From contig OY756957.1 of assembly GCA_963580455.1 (NCBI GenBank), forward strand, positions 8,561,001-8,625,000: 64,000 bases of DNA. The letters run 5' to 3'. The translations under genes were made by a program, and so were the position numbers. The notes beneath the pieces are model-generated. The model was not told where the DNA came from. It made no database searches and saw nothing but the letters and a program-made list of their open reading frames with translations. Source of the stretch: Euonymus europaeus (Eukaryota; Streptophyta; Magnoliopsida; Celastrales; Celastraceae). This document shows positions 42,282-53,309 of this stretch, in pieces. How positions within the stretch are numbered: position 1 is the stretch's first letter; each line of letters opens with the position of its first letter.

Positions 42282-43179
42282 TGAGAGTTGGTGTTTCTCA
42301 CCAAGATCGTTAGTCAACAAATACAGAAACTAAAATTGCGGAAAAATAAACGAAAATCAAACACCAAGAATTTTACGAGGAAAACCCACCCTGGGAAAAA
42401 CCTAGAGTCTATGAGCGACTAACCTTGAGGAACAATCCACTAAAACGAATCAGGAGTTACAACCCTATCTTTGAACTAAAGACATCGCTCATCCCTCTCA
42501 TTCAGTGTATTGCTTCAACCTCACTCAACCTAAACAAGGTAGAGTCCACTCTTGAATCCCTCAAGAATCTTCACACACAAGAAACTCACAAAGAATAATT
42601 TTCAATACAAGAATCCTCACTACAAATCACTCATTAAACACTCAAATTCACACATGAAATAAACAAGTGATTTGCTCAAAAATCCATGCACGAAACTCTC
42701 CCACCAATAGTTTCGGTCATCTTTAAACTAACGTGCATGGTAGATATATATATAAGACCAGCTTGTCTTGACTATGAAGACTTCTTCTCCCACCAGCACT
42801 CTTAGCATTCTATCACCTGAAGAGATATCACACATCCAATACTGGAATTGATAATATAAGAATAATCAAAGATAATCCACGGTAGTTACATGTTTAACTT
42901 CCAATATAACTCTTATGTGGCTATCCATATCTGAATAGACTTCCTATCCCACTTATATAAAGCAGTCCATTAACAACAAACACTTATATAAAGCCCACCT
43001 TGTAGTAAAAATTAAAATCCCATAAGTTAAAACTCTTAAAACCCGTGCAGCTGAAGTAACTTACTCCACATACCGTAGTAACTTACTTCACTGCTCAGCA
43101 ACACCCAATTATCACAAAATTCAATTGGTTAAATATATCTCACAATTGTCAATTATATTTTATAAATTAAAAACCAACA
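42282..43179 (+). mobile_element. Solo LTR (898 bp) inside the chromovirus pol
   Basis: The insertion starts TGAGAGTTGG and ends AAACCAACA, with a perfect 5-bp duplication AATGG (42277-42281 and 43180-43184). Removing it joins the integrase reading frame. The block with ACCAAGAATTTTACGAGG and ACCCACCCTGGGAAAAACC is a type I know from plant LTRs. It has no coding capacity. Orientation is uncertain. Confidence 0.78.
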
Positions 43180-43184
43180 AATGG

Positions 43185-43619
43185 TTTCTTAGAGGTACTT
43201 ATCATAAGCTGAAAGCTAGACAGTTTGGCCCATGCTTGATCAAAAAGAAGATAGCACCTAACGCATATATTCTGGATCTACCTCCAGAATTGCAAATCAG
43301 TCCAATTTTTAATATTGCTGATTTGTGTCCTTATGAGGGTTCAAATGAAGATGTGGGAGACGTGATTGAGCGGTTTCAATAGTTGAAAACAGCCCAAGCT
43401 GACGCGGTTGAAGATATTTTGGATATCAGGGACATGAATACCAGGAGAGGAAAGTCTAGTAGGAGATTCTTGGTAAAATGGTTGGGAAAACCTGCTAGCG
43501 AATGTGCATGGATTGCGGAGGAAGAGTTAATGTTGATTGATCCAGATATCTTTGTTGAGTATGAACATGTGTTTTTTCCAGATGTGGAATCTCCTTCTCC
43601 TCCCACCCGGAGGGGTTGA
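43185..43619 (+). pseudogene. Integrase C-terminus and chromodomain of the chromovirus
   Basis: LKARQFGPCLIKKKIAPNAY then YILDLPPELQISPIFNIADL is the GPY/F-type C-terminal integrase module. After a stop at 43381 comes the chromodomain: VEDILDIRDMNT, SRRFLVKWLGKP and CAWIAEEELMLIDPDI. Chromodomains guide chromoviruses to chromatin, and their presence defines the group. Confidence 0.88.
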
Positions 43620-43948
43620 TGTAAGTGCATAGTTGCTAAACGGGAAATTGCTTTTTGTCCAGCTAGTTCATGTTATGGGTTATTTTTTAATTTGAATGTT
43701 TGCTTGTTGTTGTGGGCTTTACCCTGTTGGGAGGTTTTGTTATTGGGCCTGTGGCCTTTTTGTGTTCTGTTTGTCTTTTAGGAGCTGTGTGCTAGGGTTG
43801 AAGAAAGACTGGAAAAACAAAAAGACTTGGAGTTGTACTCTGGTGCTTACACACTCTTGTTTGGAGATAGTGTTGTATTTTCTCACTATTTTGGTGATTT
43901 CTATCATAATCTGCTACTGTTTTGACTCACTCTTTTAATTTGCTACCA
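43617..43948 (+). repeat. 3' LTR of the plus-strand chromovirus
   Basis: 332 bp, TGATGTAAGTGC ... TTTGCTACCA. It is preceded by the polypurine tract CCCGGAGGGGT (43607-43616) and overlaps the last codon of the chromodomain frame. Confidence 0.92.
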
Positions 43949-44426
43949 TAGAATATGAAGAAAGATGAATAGTTAAGCTAAAGTCCTACGTGACATGTGC
44001 AATCAATCCTACAAAATAAAGAAATTACAGTAATGGAGCATTTAGAGCACGATGAAGCAAAATAATCAATTGCAAAGGATTTCTTGGCTTTAGATAAAAC
44101 TTTAATGCCTGAAGCATGACTTTTGAAGGTTTTCTCTTTATGAAACACAAAGAGAATAAAATGGGAACCTTTAATGGAGTTAAAACAGAGGAAAAAACTA
44201 AACCAACCGAAGCAATGGGAAAAAAAGTAAGTTCAAAAACAAATTCAGCTAACATTACCAAATATTTATCGAATCTGCAATGAAAATTTTTGATGGAGTT
44301 CAAAAAAAGGCCAAACAACCCCAATTATCACCCGCTAAGCATAACCCTATAGAAGACGCAAAAAACGGAACAACCAGCTAAGAACACCAAGACACATGCA
44401 TGGCAAAGAAGGCCCAGCAACCTCAA
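43949..44426. other. Host sequence between two chromoviruses
   Basis: Continues the repeat family seen at 36.7-37.7 kb (GAATATGAAGAAAGATG, then GCAAAATAATCAATTGCAAA). It is intron-like, with no exon supported. Confidence 0.45.
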
Positions 44427-44635
44427 ATCCAACAAGATAGACTTAGGGACCCTACGTAACATACATAATAATATCTCATAAATCATGCTAGCAACTCAGC
44501 TGGTTATTCATAGTAAATCCTAGAACAAAGTCGTTCCAAAGTAAAGTTTAGTCTCCACCATATATGCACACAACTGTCCAGTCCTCACCATAGCTGCTCA
44601 CAACTGTCTCCACCTGCATACTAGGGTTGGACACA
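44427..44635 (-). repeat. Truncated 3' LTR of the minus-strand chromovirus
   Basis: 209 bp match the right LTR, from TGTGTCC (minus-strand start at 44635) to CTATCTTGTTGG; the following ~120 bp (U5 side) present at 48952-49075 are absent. Two copies of a ~30-bp CACAACTGTCCAGTCC / CACAACTGTCTCC minisatellite-like unit are present. Confidence 0.85.
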
Positions 44636-44659
44636 TCAATCCTTCCCCCTTTAAGAGTC

Positions 44660-45993
44660 CTTGTCTTCAAGGACAAACGAGGGATACTGTCATGAAAGAT
44701 GCCATACATTTTCCCATATAGCATCTTCAGGAAGGGCGCCTACCCATTTGACAAGAATTTCTTTACGTGGTCAATACCTTCCCTTCTAGACAATCCGAGT
44801 AGCCAAGATTGATTTCGGTTGCGAAAGGAAAGAATTACTATCTTAAACATGTGTGAACCCAGTAGGTAGTTATGGACTAACCGAATTAGAGAGACTATCG
44901 AGATCAATAGGTAACAGAGAACTAACTAGAGTGAAAGGACCGACATACTTTTTCAAAAGGCTGATATGTAATACATTATGAATGCAAGCCTCCACTGGTA
45001 ATTCTAATCAATAAGCAACAGAGCCCACACGACCCAATATCCGGTACGATCCAAAGAATTGTGGAGACAACTTCTGAGAACTACGAGTTGCCACTGAGTT
45101 ATGCTTATAAGGTTGGAGCGGAAGAAATACATAATCATTGACATCAAAGATGACATCGCGATGTTTCGTATCAGCCAAAAGTTTCATCCGATTTTAAGCA
45201 CTGTGCAAATTTTGCTTTAAGTTCTTCAGTATGAACGCACGAGAAGATAAAAATTCATCAACGGCTACCAACCTTATGGTGCCCGGGAAAAGGGGAAACC
45301 TTAGTCGCAGAATGCACCAATGTATTATAGCTAAATTTGGCCCAAGAAAGCCAGTCAGTCCACTGTCGAGGTTGAGCACTAGTAAAGCAGAGAATGTATT
45401 GTTCCAAAATACGATTAAGAACTTCGGTTTGTCCGTCAGTTTGAGGGTGATAGGTAGAACTCAATTTCCATTGGGTCCTTTGGAGTTTAAATAGGGATGC
45501 TAAAAAATTACTCATGAACACCTTATCTTGATCGCTCAAAATGGAAAAGGGCATACCATGGAGACGCACCACCTGCCCCATAAAAGTCTTTGCCACCATT
45601 AATGCAGTAAAAGGATGCTTACGAGGAATAAAGTGTGCATATTTTGATAAATAGACGACAATGAACATGATCATAGTGTACCCAACAGAGGGCGGAAGTC
45701 CTTCAATAAAGTCCATGGAAATGACACTTCAGATGTGATTTGGGATTGGAAGTGCTTGAAGAAGGTCGGCGGGGCATAGAGTGGTATTTGCAACGCTGAC
45801 AGATGTCACAACTTCGAATCATCTCTTCTACCATGCGGCGCAACCCAAGCCAAGAAAAGTTGGAACAGATACAGATGATTGTTTTATGGAAACCAAAGTG
45901 ACCCCCTGTAGGAGTTGAATGGTAGTCGTACAAGATAGCAGAAATTATAGTCGATGTGGGACTGAGCAAGAATTTCCCTTGTTTGAGCCACAC
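44660..45993 (-). pseudogene. Integrase and chromodomain of the minus-strand chromovirus
   Basis: 45993-45703: zinc module HSTPTGGHFGFHKTIICICS ... CDICQRCK. 45716-45258: MDFIEGLPPS, ILSDQDKVFMSNF and QTDGQTEVLNRILEQYI supply Asp, Asp and Glu of the core. Below 45250 the C-terminal part is out of frame, and near 44770-44690 the chromodomain relic reads EILVKWVGALPEDAIWENVW. The order is that of a chromovirus. Confidence 0.86.
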
Positions 45994-46149
45994 TCCATTT
46001 TGTTGGCTATAACGTGTGGATGATGGCTAAGAAATTTGATGATAAAAAGGATCTTGGGCACATTCTGATCTAAGCTTGTCCTGCCAATTTTCCTTGGCCA
46101 AGGAGATGGCTTGAAATTCAAGTTCGGCTACCCGAGACAGGGCATCCAC

Positions 46150-46760
46150 TCCTTATTCTTAACTCCTTGCTTTTATTGTATTATGTAATCATATCCCAGG
46201 ATTTTTGGAAGCCATTGGAGTTGTGTTGGTGTAGAAATCCATTGTTCCATCAAATACTTGAGGCTCCGTTGATCCGTTCGAACAATGAAGAGCTTTCGGA
46301 GGAGGTATGGACGCCAACGACGAATGGCCTTCACAATTGCAGACATTTCTTTATCGTAGGTAGACAAATGTAAGGCAGTACCTTTAAAGGCCTTACTAAA
46401 GAAAGTAATTGGGTGTTCATCTTGTGAGAGGATAGCTCCCAATCCAGTTCCACAAGCGTCACATTCAACGATAAAGGGGCGACTAAAGTTTGGAAGTCGG
46501 AGGACAAGTGAGGAAGTCAATGGTTTTTTAAGATCCTGAAATGTCATTTCTGCAATAGCAGACCATTGAAATCACTCTTTTGATAATAAACAGTTGAGAG
46601 GTGTAGCAATTCCTCCAAATCTGCTAAAATTTTACGGTAGTATCTTGCGAGTCCCAATAAACCACGGAGGGAGTGAGTGGAGCTCGGTGTTGGCCGCTGT
46701 AATACTGCCTGGATTTTTGCCCGATCCACAGCGACACTGATAAGGAGATGACATGTCCCA
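46150..46760 (-). pseudogene. RNase H of the minus-strand chromovirus
   Basis: RPTPSSTHSLRGLLGLARYY is the RT connection. FIVECDACGTGLGAILSQDE, HLSTYDKEMSAIVKAIRRWR and VRTDQRSLKYLMEQWI carry the catalytic Asp, Glu and Asp. A frame change lies near 46550. Confidence 0.87.
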
Positions 46761-46851
46761 AATATTCAACTTGAGCAACCCGGAAAGGACATTTGGACTT
46801 TTTGGCTACCATTTGGTTGGTTTGGAGGATTTCCAAAGTAATGTTCAGGTG

Positions 46852-47458
46852 CTACAGATGTTTACTCCAGGTCCTGCTATACACCAAAATATCATCAAAG
46901 AAAACAAGAATAAATTTACGTAGATAAGGTCGGAATAAGTCATTCATTAATCCTTGAAATGTGGAGGGAGCATTGGTGAGGCCGAAGGGCATCATAGTGT
47001 CCTTCATGGGTACGAAAAGTAGTTTTATGAATATCATCCTTATGAACACGAATTTGGAGGTAACCATATCGAAGATCCAACTTAGAGAAATGATTCGCAC
47101 CATGGAGTTCATCTATAACACAAAAATGCCAAGTGCCGTCAGACTTCTTGACCAGTGGTACGGGTGAGGAAAAATGACTGGAGCTCGGATGAATGATACC
47201 TGATGTCAAGAATTCCTTCACCAATTTTTCAATTTTGGATTTTTGATCTTGTGGGTAGCGGTAAGGTCGAACATTTATTGGTTTCTGGTCAGAAAATAAG
47301 GGAATACGATGGTCTTGTGGCCGTGGAGGTGGAAGAGCAACATGGGTTTTGAAAACATCTTCATATTTGGTGAGCAGGGCTGCTAATTCTATCAAAAATG
47401 GACCTTGAAGCACGGGTATAATTTGTAAAAAGTACCTGATACCCGTGACGTGCAACAA
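46852..47458 (-). pseudogene. Reverse transcriptase of the minus-strand chromovirus
   Basis: [57 protein letters not shown] (47458-46940), then [20 protein letters not shown] and [14 protein letters not shown] (47112-46852), where FFDD is the catalytic box. The pieces are in different frames, and part of the finger region (after FCVIDEL) is deleted. Confidence 0.87.
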
Positions 47459-47462
47459 TTCT

Positions 47463-47839
47463 TTAGCATGAAGGCTCTACGCTAGTGGTGTCTATGCCAT
47501 GGAAAATATGTTGTTGACCCAGTTGGTTAAATTTCATAGTTAGCTTGGTGTAATCCATCTCTATGGGTCCAAGAGTTGCCAGCCATTGAACCCCTAATAC
47601 CACTGGACAAGCAGCAACGAGTAGCACATAGAAATTCGTTTGGATTTGATGATCTCCAATGACTAGAGAGAGATAGGCAACGCCACAAACACTCAATGGT
47701 ATCTTGGTTGCCGACCTTGACTTGGAATAAACGATCACGCACTATGGGTAGACCCAAACTGACAGTCAAAGATTGATCAATGAAGTTATGGGTACTGCCT
47801 CCATCAATTAAGATTGTAATTGGCTTGTTTTTTTATGGT
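47463..47839 (-). pseudogene. Protease region of the minus-strand chromovirus
   Basis: The minus strand around 47825-47790 encodes LIDGGSTHNFIDQSL, a retropepsin active site (D-G-G-S; usual D-S/G-G). It continues with TVSLGLPIVRDRLFQVKVGN and, in another frame, VVLGVQWLATLGPIEMDYTK, the conserved C-terminal block. A frame change lies near 47700. Confidence 0.8.
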
Positions 47840-48962
47840 GCCTTTGACTCGCAAGGTACGGGAATGCTCGGCTCCAGCTATGGCATGAAACGAGATTTCT
47901 GGCATGTCTATAGGTTCTTGAGTGGGTGGAGTTATCTCCTCTGGTGTGTCCATTCCATCCTCGAGAATTGAGGATTCAGAGATCATAAAAAATTATGGGC
48001 GTAAGCAACAATGTCTGGGTATGTATTTCTCGTCGTAATAAAAACAAATGCCTTTTTCCTATCGGTCTCTCGCCTCTTGACTTGTGATGCGTCAGAGGGA
48101 AGTTGGGTGCTTCCCCGATTTAGGGGGAGGCCCTAAAACTCTGGCTATTTTGTGGTGAAGATGATTTGTTTGAAGCTGCGGTAGGTGGGCCACAGTTCAT
48201 ACTGCTCTACTTCCGTTGCAAACAATTTCGCTCCTCCACCATTCGTGCGAGACCAATTATCAGCCAAGGTTTTTGGTTGTGTCATTTTGACATCCAATTG
48301 AATATCATCAAAGGGGCCTCCTATGAAGCAACTAATTAAGAAAGGCTCAGGTAAACCATCAACCCGAAGGGACAGTCTTTAAAACTCTTTTTGATACGCG
48401 GCTACATTGGCGATTTGCTTGAGCCTAGAAATTTCTTCGGAAGGATCTTCGTAATATTTTGGTCCAAAATGAAGCAATATAGCCTTCATAAATTCTCTCT
48501 ATGTGAGAGGTCCTTTAAATTTTCCCATCCATCTATGCCATGGCAGGGTAATTCCTTCTAAGTGGAAGGAGGTGAGTTGCACTTGTTGATCGGGCATATT
48601 TTCTTTGACTATGAAGTATTGTTCTGCCTTGTACAGCCAGCCAGTAGGATCGTCCCCACCAAATTTTGGGAAAGATAGCTTGTGGTTTGGATATGGTGGT
48701 TCTTGCCGAGGTGTTCCTGTTCTCGTCTGGTGAGATGACGTCTCGCCGATGGCAAATGGGTTGATGTCGACTGTTGTTTTGGTGGAGTGAGGGGAACCTT
48801 CATAGCTTGGATCTCGGTTAATATGGTCTGCAAGGTCGAATGGACTTGATCGAAGCTGGACTTGTGGCGAGCAAGAATTTCGTGAACTTCATTGCGGAAT
48901 TCAGAGTTACTTTTCCCATGGGTGTCTATGGTGAACGACTCCGATACTAAATGGTGAGACAT
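47840..48962 (-). pseudogene. Gag of the minus-strand chromovirus, fragmented
   Basis: The first open stretch (48962-48609) begins MSHHLVSESFTIDTHGK and has a coiled-coil-like FRNEVHEILARHKSSFDQVH segment. Beyond 48609 only short pieces remain, for example sequence corresponding to the gag core and a zinc-knuckle relic near 48030-48060. Identification rests mainly on position. Confidence 0.65.
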
Positions 48963-49311
48963 GAGGCCACAGAAGAAGAAAAATAATTGAAGAAGGAGAG
49001 AATCAAGAGGAAGATACTATATTTCATTCATATTCTTTCTTATTCAATACATACACTTATAAAGGAACCAATGTCCAACAAGATAGACTTAGGGACCCCA
49101 CATAACATACATAATAATATCTCATAAATCATGCCAGCAACTCAGTTGGTTATTCATAGTAAATGCTACAAGAAAGTCATTCCAAAGTAAAGTCCAGTCC
49201 CCACCATATACGAACACAACTGTCCAGTCCCCACCATATATGCACACAACTGTCCAGTCCCCACCATAGCTGCTCACAGCTGTCTCCACCTGCATACTAG
49301 GGCCGGACACA
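48952..49311 (-). repeat. 5' LTR of the minus-strand chromovirus
   Basis: About 360 bp on the minus strand, TGTGTCCGGCC ... TCTCACCA. It has three copies of the ~30-bp ACTGTCCAGTCCCCACCATA-type unit where the other LTR has two. TTTATAAGTGTATG (about 49061-49048) could be its TATA region. Confidence 0.82.
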
Positions 49312-50202
49312 TAAGAGGATACCTAGAATTCCTTATGAACTAAAAAGAAAAAGAAGGATGATCCTTTATGCACTTGAACAACGTAAGATAATAGAACATC
49401 AGTAACATGTAGATAGGAACGGATAAATATCCAATGAATAAAAGATGATACATAGAAGCCCTAAAAATTGGAAAGACAGTGAAAAGGAAACATTCAATTT
49501 TCATGGGGCCCAAATAAGTAACAAAGAGCAACTAAAATGGAGGGGTAGAATGATGACCATGAGAATCTAAGTTAGATCGAAAGAACAAAGCCAACACACA
49601 CACATAAAACGAGCAACTGGATAACAAATTACTTGCAAAATGGGGAAAAATGTCGTTTATCAGTGATTTCAGAGGAGTCGAAGGAGGATCATACTTGGTG
49701 ATTTTGTGATTTTGAAAGGTTAGACGGAAGTGGAGTTGCTGCTAAGTTTGGTGATTTCGAAAGCTCAAACGGAAGCGGAGTTGCAAGTGAATCAAATTCT
49801 CCAAGTTATGCAGAGAATATCTCTGACACCTATGAGGGAGACTTTGGTGAAAGGCAGTTGCACGAACAAATGAAATCCTCTATGAGGGAGACTTTGGAGG
49901 ACATCACTCCAGGGCAAGCACATGTGCGCGTTGTATTGATGCCAAGGTAATTGAACTGCGTGGTTGAGTGGAAGCAGTTGAATCTTACCACCACTAGACA
50001 ACCAGTCATACCAAAGAGCATCGACGTGGATGGAAGAGCAGTCACAAGAACAGGAGACGACGTTGTTTTGTGTGACTGGTTTGGGTCTAGGAACACGTCT
50101 TAAGGACGAAACCGAATGGAGCACAGTCATACGTCTACGTCGTCAAAGGGCGGACTCGCTAGGAGGAAGCTCTAAATCCTTCGACTTTAAATATATGTCT
50201 CG
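49312..50202 (-). promoter_or_regulatory. Paralogous 5' end of the unrecognised minus-strand gene (copy 2)
   Basis: The minus strand near 49720-49670 reads CTTCCGTCTAACC ... AATCACCAAGTATGATCC, which aligns with CTTTCGTCTGACC ... AATCACCAGGTATGAGCC near 22845-22795. Upstream, CAAAACAACGTCGTCTC (about 50070-50054) is related to the AAAACGACGCCGTA motif of copy 1. It is a probable leader exon ending at the GTATGA donor. The open frame 50130-49792 over it (with a short internal duplication, FTKVSLI / DVLQSLPH) is of uncertain meaning. Confidence 0.45.
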
Positions 50203-50240
50203 ATATATATATATATATAATAGATAGATAGATAGATATA
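50203..50240. repeat. AT / GATA microsatellite
   Basis: An (AT)n run followed by (GATA)n, about 38 bp. Confidence 0.9.
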
Positions 50241-51051
50241 CAATGGTTTTCATTAAAATAGAAAAAATTGGCTTAAATTGTTTTTGATTCCTTCTTTAAG
50301 TTAATTAATTAAATGATTTGATGACTAAAAATAGGTTGTAGTGTGATATCTACATTATTATAATTTTACATCCAAAAGAGATGCACTGATATATTCCATT
50401 TATTCATGTTATGTTATGCTTGCAATTCCTGCTGAATTATTGCTAAAAAAGATATGTGTGAGTTTTAAATTTAATAAACGTTATTCTTTTAGGATGGATG
50501 GTAGGGAAGTGGGTAGAATTAATAGATACATGCGAAAGCAAAAAATGTGGCAACAAAGGAACTCATTACATCACCAAGCTGTTGTAATCGGTTTTCCATT
50601 TGATTCAACATCTGGTACAGCTCTTCATCCCCGTACCAAGAGATAGCGTTGTCAAAGTGGTTTCATGGCCAAGGATCATACTGCATCCTCTTCATATCAT
50701 TTGGTCTCTAATTCTGTTGCTTCAATATTTGAACATTTTTACAGAATTATTACTTCGTATGCTCACAACTTCTTCATCCGTGGTCTAAAATTAGCGTACT
50801 TGCTATCCACGTGAGGCTTGAGATGTCTAGTTTGCAATGATGCTAGAATCACTAAGATCGAAGTTTTGCAGAAACCAAAATGCTAGTCGAATGTTGTCAT
50901 ATCAAATATGAAGTTGTGAGCACAAATCCATCTTGTATTCAAAACTCCTACAAAAAAATATATAAAGTAATTGGGTGATAAAAATAGACACAAAATGATA
51001 TAAAATCAAAGAATATTACACCAAAAGTATGAACAAAATATGGACTCATTA
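50241..51051 (-). repeat. 3' LTR of the Athila-like element (left end uncertain)
   Basis: It follows the polypurine tract directly and reads TAATGAGTCCATATTTTG (TGATGAGTCC is usual for this family) and, further in, TTTTTGTAGGAGTTTTGAA, which I know from plant Athila-type LTRs. No partner LTR or target duplication was found, so the length is a guess. Confidence 0.5.
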
Positions 51052-51064
51052 AATTTCCCCACAC
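51052..51064 (-). other. Polypurine tract of the Athila-like element
   Basis: GTGTGGGGAAATT on the minus strand, preceded by GACTAGCAAAGTCCAA, a common context just before Athila-type 3' LTRs. It primes plus-strand DNA synthesis. Confidence 0.65.
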
Positions 51065-52964
51065 TTGGACTTTGCTAGTCCCGACCAGAGGTAGAATAAA
51101 CCATAATGAACAACAATTAAAAATTAACATCTAATTCACTTTTGCATGAATTGCGGTTATATTCAGCTTATGCAACAAGCCTTTAAACTATAAGGTGTTT
51201 CTAGTGGATGAGTTTTGTCTTGCGAGGGTTTACTAGAACGATACCCACAAACATTCAAAATATTGCATCATCATTCCATATCACAACAAGAATAATATGA
51301 ATTCACTCAAACTGTATGCATGTACACTAACAAATTCAATCACACGAACTCCACAACCACCAAAATAGCAAGTCTAATCAAGTCTCATGTCATTTCTCCA
51401 TTAATTAGTTTATCAAGTAGTGTAGTGCTTAACGAAAACAAATGAATATTTTACTTTCAAATGATCATGACACAAATATGACAATAACCCTAGAATTCTA
51501 AGAATTAACAAATAAAAAATATCCTTGTAGTTTATTCTGATGTTATGAATGTAAAATGACTCAAATGTTCTACCCTTTTTAACTTTTGTTGTGATCCATG
51601 TAGCGAGTTTTCAAGTCGACAATCCTAAGTCAGTTAACCCAAGGTTTCGGGCATAGAGACAGCCAAAAGGATCTACTTACTGGAATTGTAAAGGCTCAAA
51701 ACTGAAACACCATAGATACATGTTAGGGAAATAATAATAATATGCAAAAGTCATCCGAAGATTAGTGCTCAAAGCCTTGAACATTGGTAAAGTAACGTGT
51801 TCTAGCCACCCCCACACTTTAAATATAGTAGTGTCCTGTATGTGCAAACAAGAGGAAATAAACAAAATAGTAGACGAAAGGAGCAACATAAGCTGGGTAC
51901 ATGAAATCATGCATCGATTATGCGAAGAGCCAGACGAGCTATCTCCTCATGGGACTCTCGTAGCCCAGTCTCGAAAAGAACATGTAATTTGGTCTGAAGA
52001 TGGTTTATATGCTCTTGAAGCTATTGTTTTCTCTCCACCAACTATTGTACACGAGTAAGTAGTGCACTCCTATGATTGAAGGGTCTAGAAGAAGTGGAAA
52101 CTTCATTGTTGGAAACCATAAGAGATGCGCTTAAATTCCATGAAGTGAAATTGAATAGTTGTAGTGGATAATCAGGATCTGCAAGAGGGAGCGTGATCTT
52201 CTTAGACAAAAGAAAACTTGTGATAAGGCGAGGAAATAAAATTCATCCAAATGTTGACTTCTTCCGCTTGAAGGTTTTGACAATTGCAATCTAGTCTCTA
52301 AGCATATAAGAGAGGAAGATCTCACCCACGTCAAACCAATTACCAGAGAAATAAAATATAGCACTTCTCAGAAGAGTCCTCTTCGCTTCTGCTTGTGGGC
52401 TGGAGGATAGTGATTTAGTTGGATTGGAGAATCGTTTATCCACATACACTTTGGAAGTTGTGATTGACGAACAACAGGTTCACTATCCTCCCTATATATA
52501 TTCATGAAATCTATCATCTATATGGCTCTTTTCTTGACATATTTTACAAAATCATTGTTTGTGGTGTAGGAGGAAAGAAACCCCACCCAACTACAAATAT
52601 TAGAGGATGTGAATTCCACAACAACGTTGGATACACAAATTTGAAAAATTGCATGACTCTTATCATTTTTATCTTTCAGAATCTTCTTCATTGTGTGATA
52701 GAATTGATGAACAACACTAGGATAGACTTCAAACTCAATGTGAGGATCTAGATCTACCAAGAAGATAAGAGAGTGATCACTAAATATGTTCTTACCAAGT
52801 TGTTGTCAAGAAGCAGTCAAATCTCCTCTTGGATAGTATTCTCGAGAATGATCTCATTGATGTCAAAACTCAAAAGATTCACTTGGCATAGCGGTAGTAC
52901 AAGTGATGAAACAGCAGCGGAACGGGCACTTTTAGGTGGCATGTTTCTTGGGCGCGAGTGATAT
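51065..52964 (-). other. 3' untranslated region of the Athila-like element, distal part
   Basis: Between integrase and the 3' LTR, Athila-like elements carry a long region that in some members encodes an env-like protein. I see no continuous env-like frame here. Short open frames at 52364-52131 and 52760-52518 are unassigned. The proximal part is 59599-60010, beyond the nested chromovirus. Confidence 0.45.
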
Positions 52965-53262
52965 TGATAAACTCAGATTTCAACAAGATCAAGAATCAAG
53001 AAGATCAAGAAGTAGAGAGAGAAGAAGTTACAGAAAGGAAGATAGAAAGAGAATTAGAATTGTATTTCATTCCAAAAAAGATATCAGCATCGTAGCATTC
53101 AGTCATTATATGCAGGAGAGTATGAGACCATTTGTAACTACTAACCTATAACCAATAAGATGAGGCCACGTTATTAGTTAGTTACAACTTTTAATGCTAC
53201 TAATGATTATTAATGAAACGGTGCGTTTAGAAACAAACACCAACTTAGCCCAACTCTTATCA
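52965..53262 (-). repeat. 3' LTR of the young chromovirus
   Basis: 298 bp, TGATAAACTC ... CTCTTATCA in plus-strand orientation. It differs from the 5' LTR at two positions (T/G in CAACTTTTAATG near 53189 and C/A in ACACCAACT near 53240). The purine-rich AATGAGGAAGTGT (minus strand, 53275-53263) adjoins it as polypurine tract. Confidence 0.95.
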
Positions 53263-53309
53263 ACACTTCCTCATTGGAAATTAACCTTGTCCTCAAGGTC
53301 TTGATTTCC

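Larger units (their letters stand above)
37752..43948 (+). mobile_element. Chromovirus (Ty3/gypsy), plus strand, decayed
   Basis: Two 332-bp LTRs (37752-38083 and 43617-43948) enclose gag, protease, RT, RNase H, integrase and a C-terminal chromodomain. Primer site and polypurine tract are in place. The two LTRs show about 25-28 mismatches by eye (near 8 percent), so this is an old insertion. At least seven in-frame stops interrupt gag-pol. An 898-bp solo LTR lies between the integrase core and the chromodomain. The flanks CAAAA / TAGAA fit a 5-bp duplication altered by two transitions. Confidence 0.92.
44427..49311 (-). mobile_element. Chromovirus (Ty3/gypsy), minus strand, decayed, 3' LTR truncated
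   Basis: On the minus strand: 5' LTR 49311-48952, a degenerate primer site (TTAGTATCGGAGTC, 48950-48937), gag, protease, RT, RNase H, integrase with chromodomain, polypurine tract AAAGGGGGAAGGATTGA (about 44652-44636) and a partial 3' LTR 44635-44427. Many frame breaks make it inactive. The outer end of the 3' LTR is missing, so no duplication can be compared with the TAAGA right flank. Confidence 0.88.

Noticed and set aside
49792..50130. 112-codon minus-strand open frame as a gene
   Set aside because: Overlaps the paralogous leader region; an internal duplication and another open frame in the same place make a real protein unlikely without transcript support.
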